Assembly (NCBI RefSeq): GCF_003234795.2
Contig: NZ_CP126268.1
Coordinates: 2,976,001 to 3,040,000 of the forward strand
From: Curtobacterium sp. MCLR17_032
Lineage (GTDB): Bacteria > Actinomycetota > Actinomycetes > Actinomycetales > Microbacteriaceae
Length of the DNA: 64,000 nt
Direction: 5' to 3'
The notes under the pieces were generated by a model, which ran no database searches, had not been told where the DNA came from, and was given only the letters and a program-made list of their open reading frames with translations. Shown piece after piece: positions 64,000 through 64,000 of this stretch. Numbering within the stretch: the first letter of the stretch is position 1; every line of letters starts with the position of its first letter. Made by a program: the position numbers and the translations under genes.

Positions 64000-64000
64000 G

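Overview
The window is high-GC DNA with the gene content, codon use and GTG/ATG start habits of a Gram-positive actinobacterium. Class Ib nrdHIEF, an LCP cell-wall ligase-like protein, a PGPGW membrane protein, a DUF3516-type helicase and an FtsK-type translocase with actinobacterial-element features point to Microbacteriaceae. Several genes and the intergenic palindromes look like Curtobacterium; this genus call is recognition, not a computed match. No rRNA, tRNA or CRISPR array was seen.

Layout. 0-6.8 kb: the end of a HupE/UreJ-like membrane protein, a secreted metallophosphoesterase, a Tat-exported GH16 glucanase, a DHA2 exporter, a lipoprotein and an acetyltransferase. 6.8-13.2 kb: a 5-oxoproline module (pxpABC, a DUF969/DUF979 transporter pair, a DUF2891 protein and a GntR/FCD regulator) in which both transcription units carry the same FadR-type operator. 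13.3-18.9 kb: small proteins, a PLD-family enzyme, an SDR enzyme, a second DHA2 exporter and a MOSC protein. 19-23.8 kb: a CoA pyrophosphatase, a CitMHS citrate transporter and a divergent CitA/CitB-type two-component system. 23.9-29.4 kb: an ECF sigma factor with a membrane partner, an LCP protein and small envelope or secreted proteins.

29.5-32.6 kb holds a LysR regulator divergent from mesX-mesD, a folate-independent methionine synthase system. 32.7-41.0 kb is an accessory block. It begins with decayed genes (a CPBP protease with an in-frame amber codon, an SdpI remnant and a frameshifted PLDc_N gene). It then carries three copies of an unrecognised ~155-residue protein family around a three-gene secreted/lipoprotein/membrane operon. 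41.0-45.2 kb is nrdHIEF, with two NrdR-like boxes and a cluster of DnaA-box-like sites upstream of nrdH.

45.4-61.5 kb is core-like: MFS and aldo/keto reductase genes, two PH-like membrane proteins in tandem, RNase H, a Ski2-like helicase, two luciferase-like monooxygenases, a TetR regulator with an epimerase, and an ArsR regulator with a methyltransferase facing a divergent MFS gene. From about 61.4 kb to the end the DNA is visibly richer in A+T and carries small unknown genes plus the C-terminus of an FtsK/TraSA-type translocase. I read this as the edge of an integrated element whose junction may lie in the 3' end of a monooxygenase gene.

A recurring palindrome (core GGAGGCGCGGTGCC and its inverse) occurs at least nine times, between convergent, divergent and co-directional genes and once between nrdE and nrdF. 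It is one of the most distinctive features of the window.
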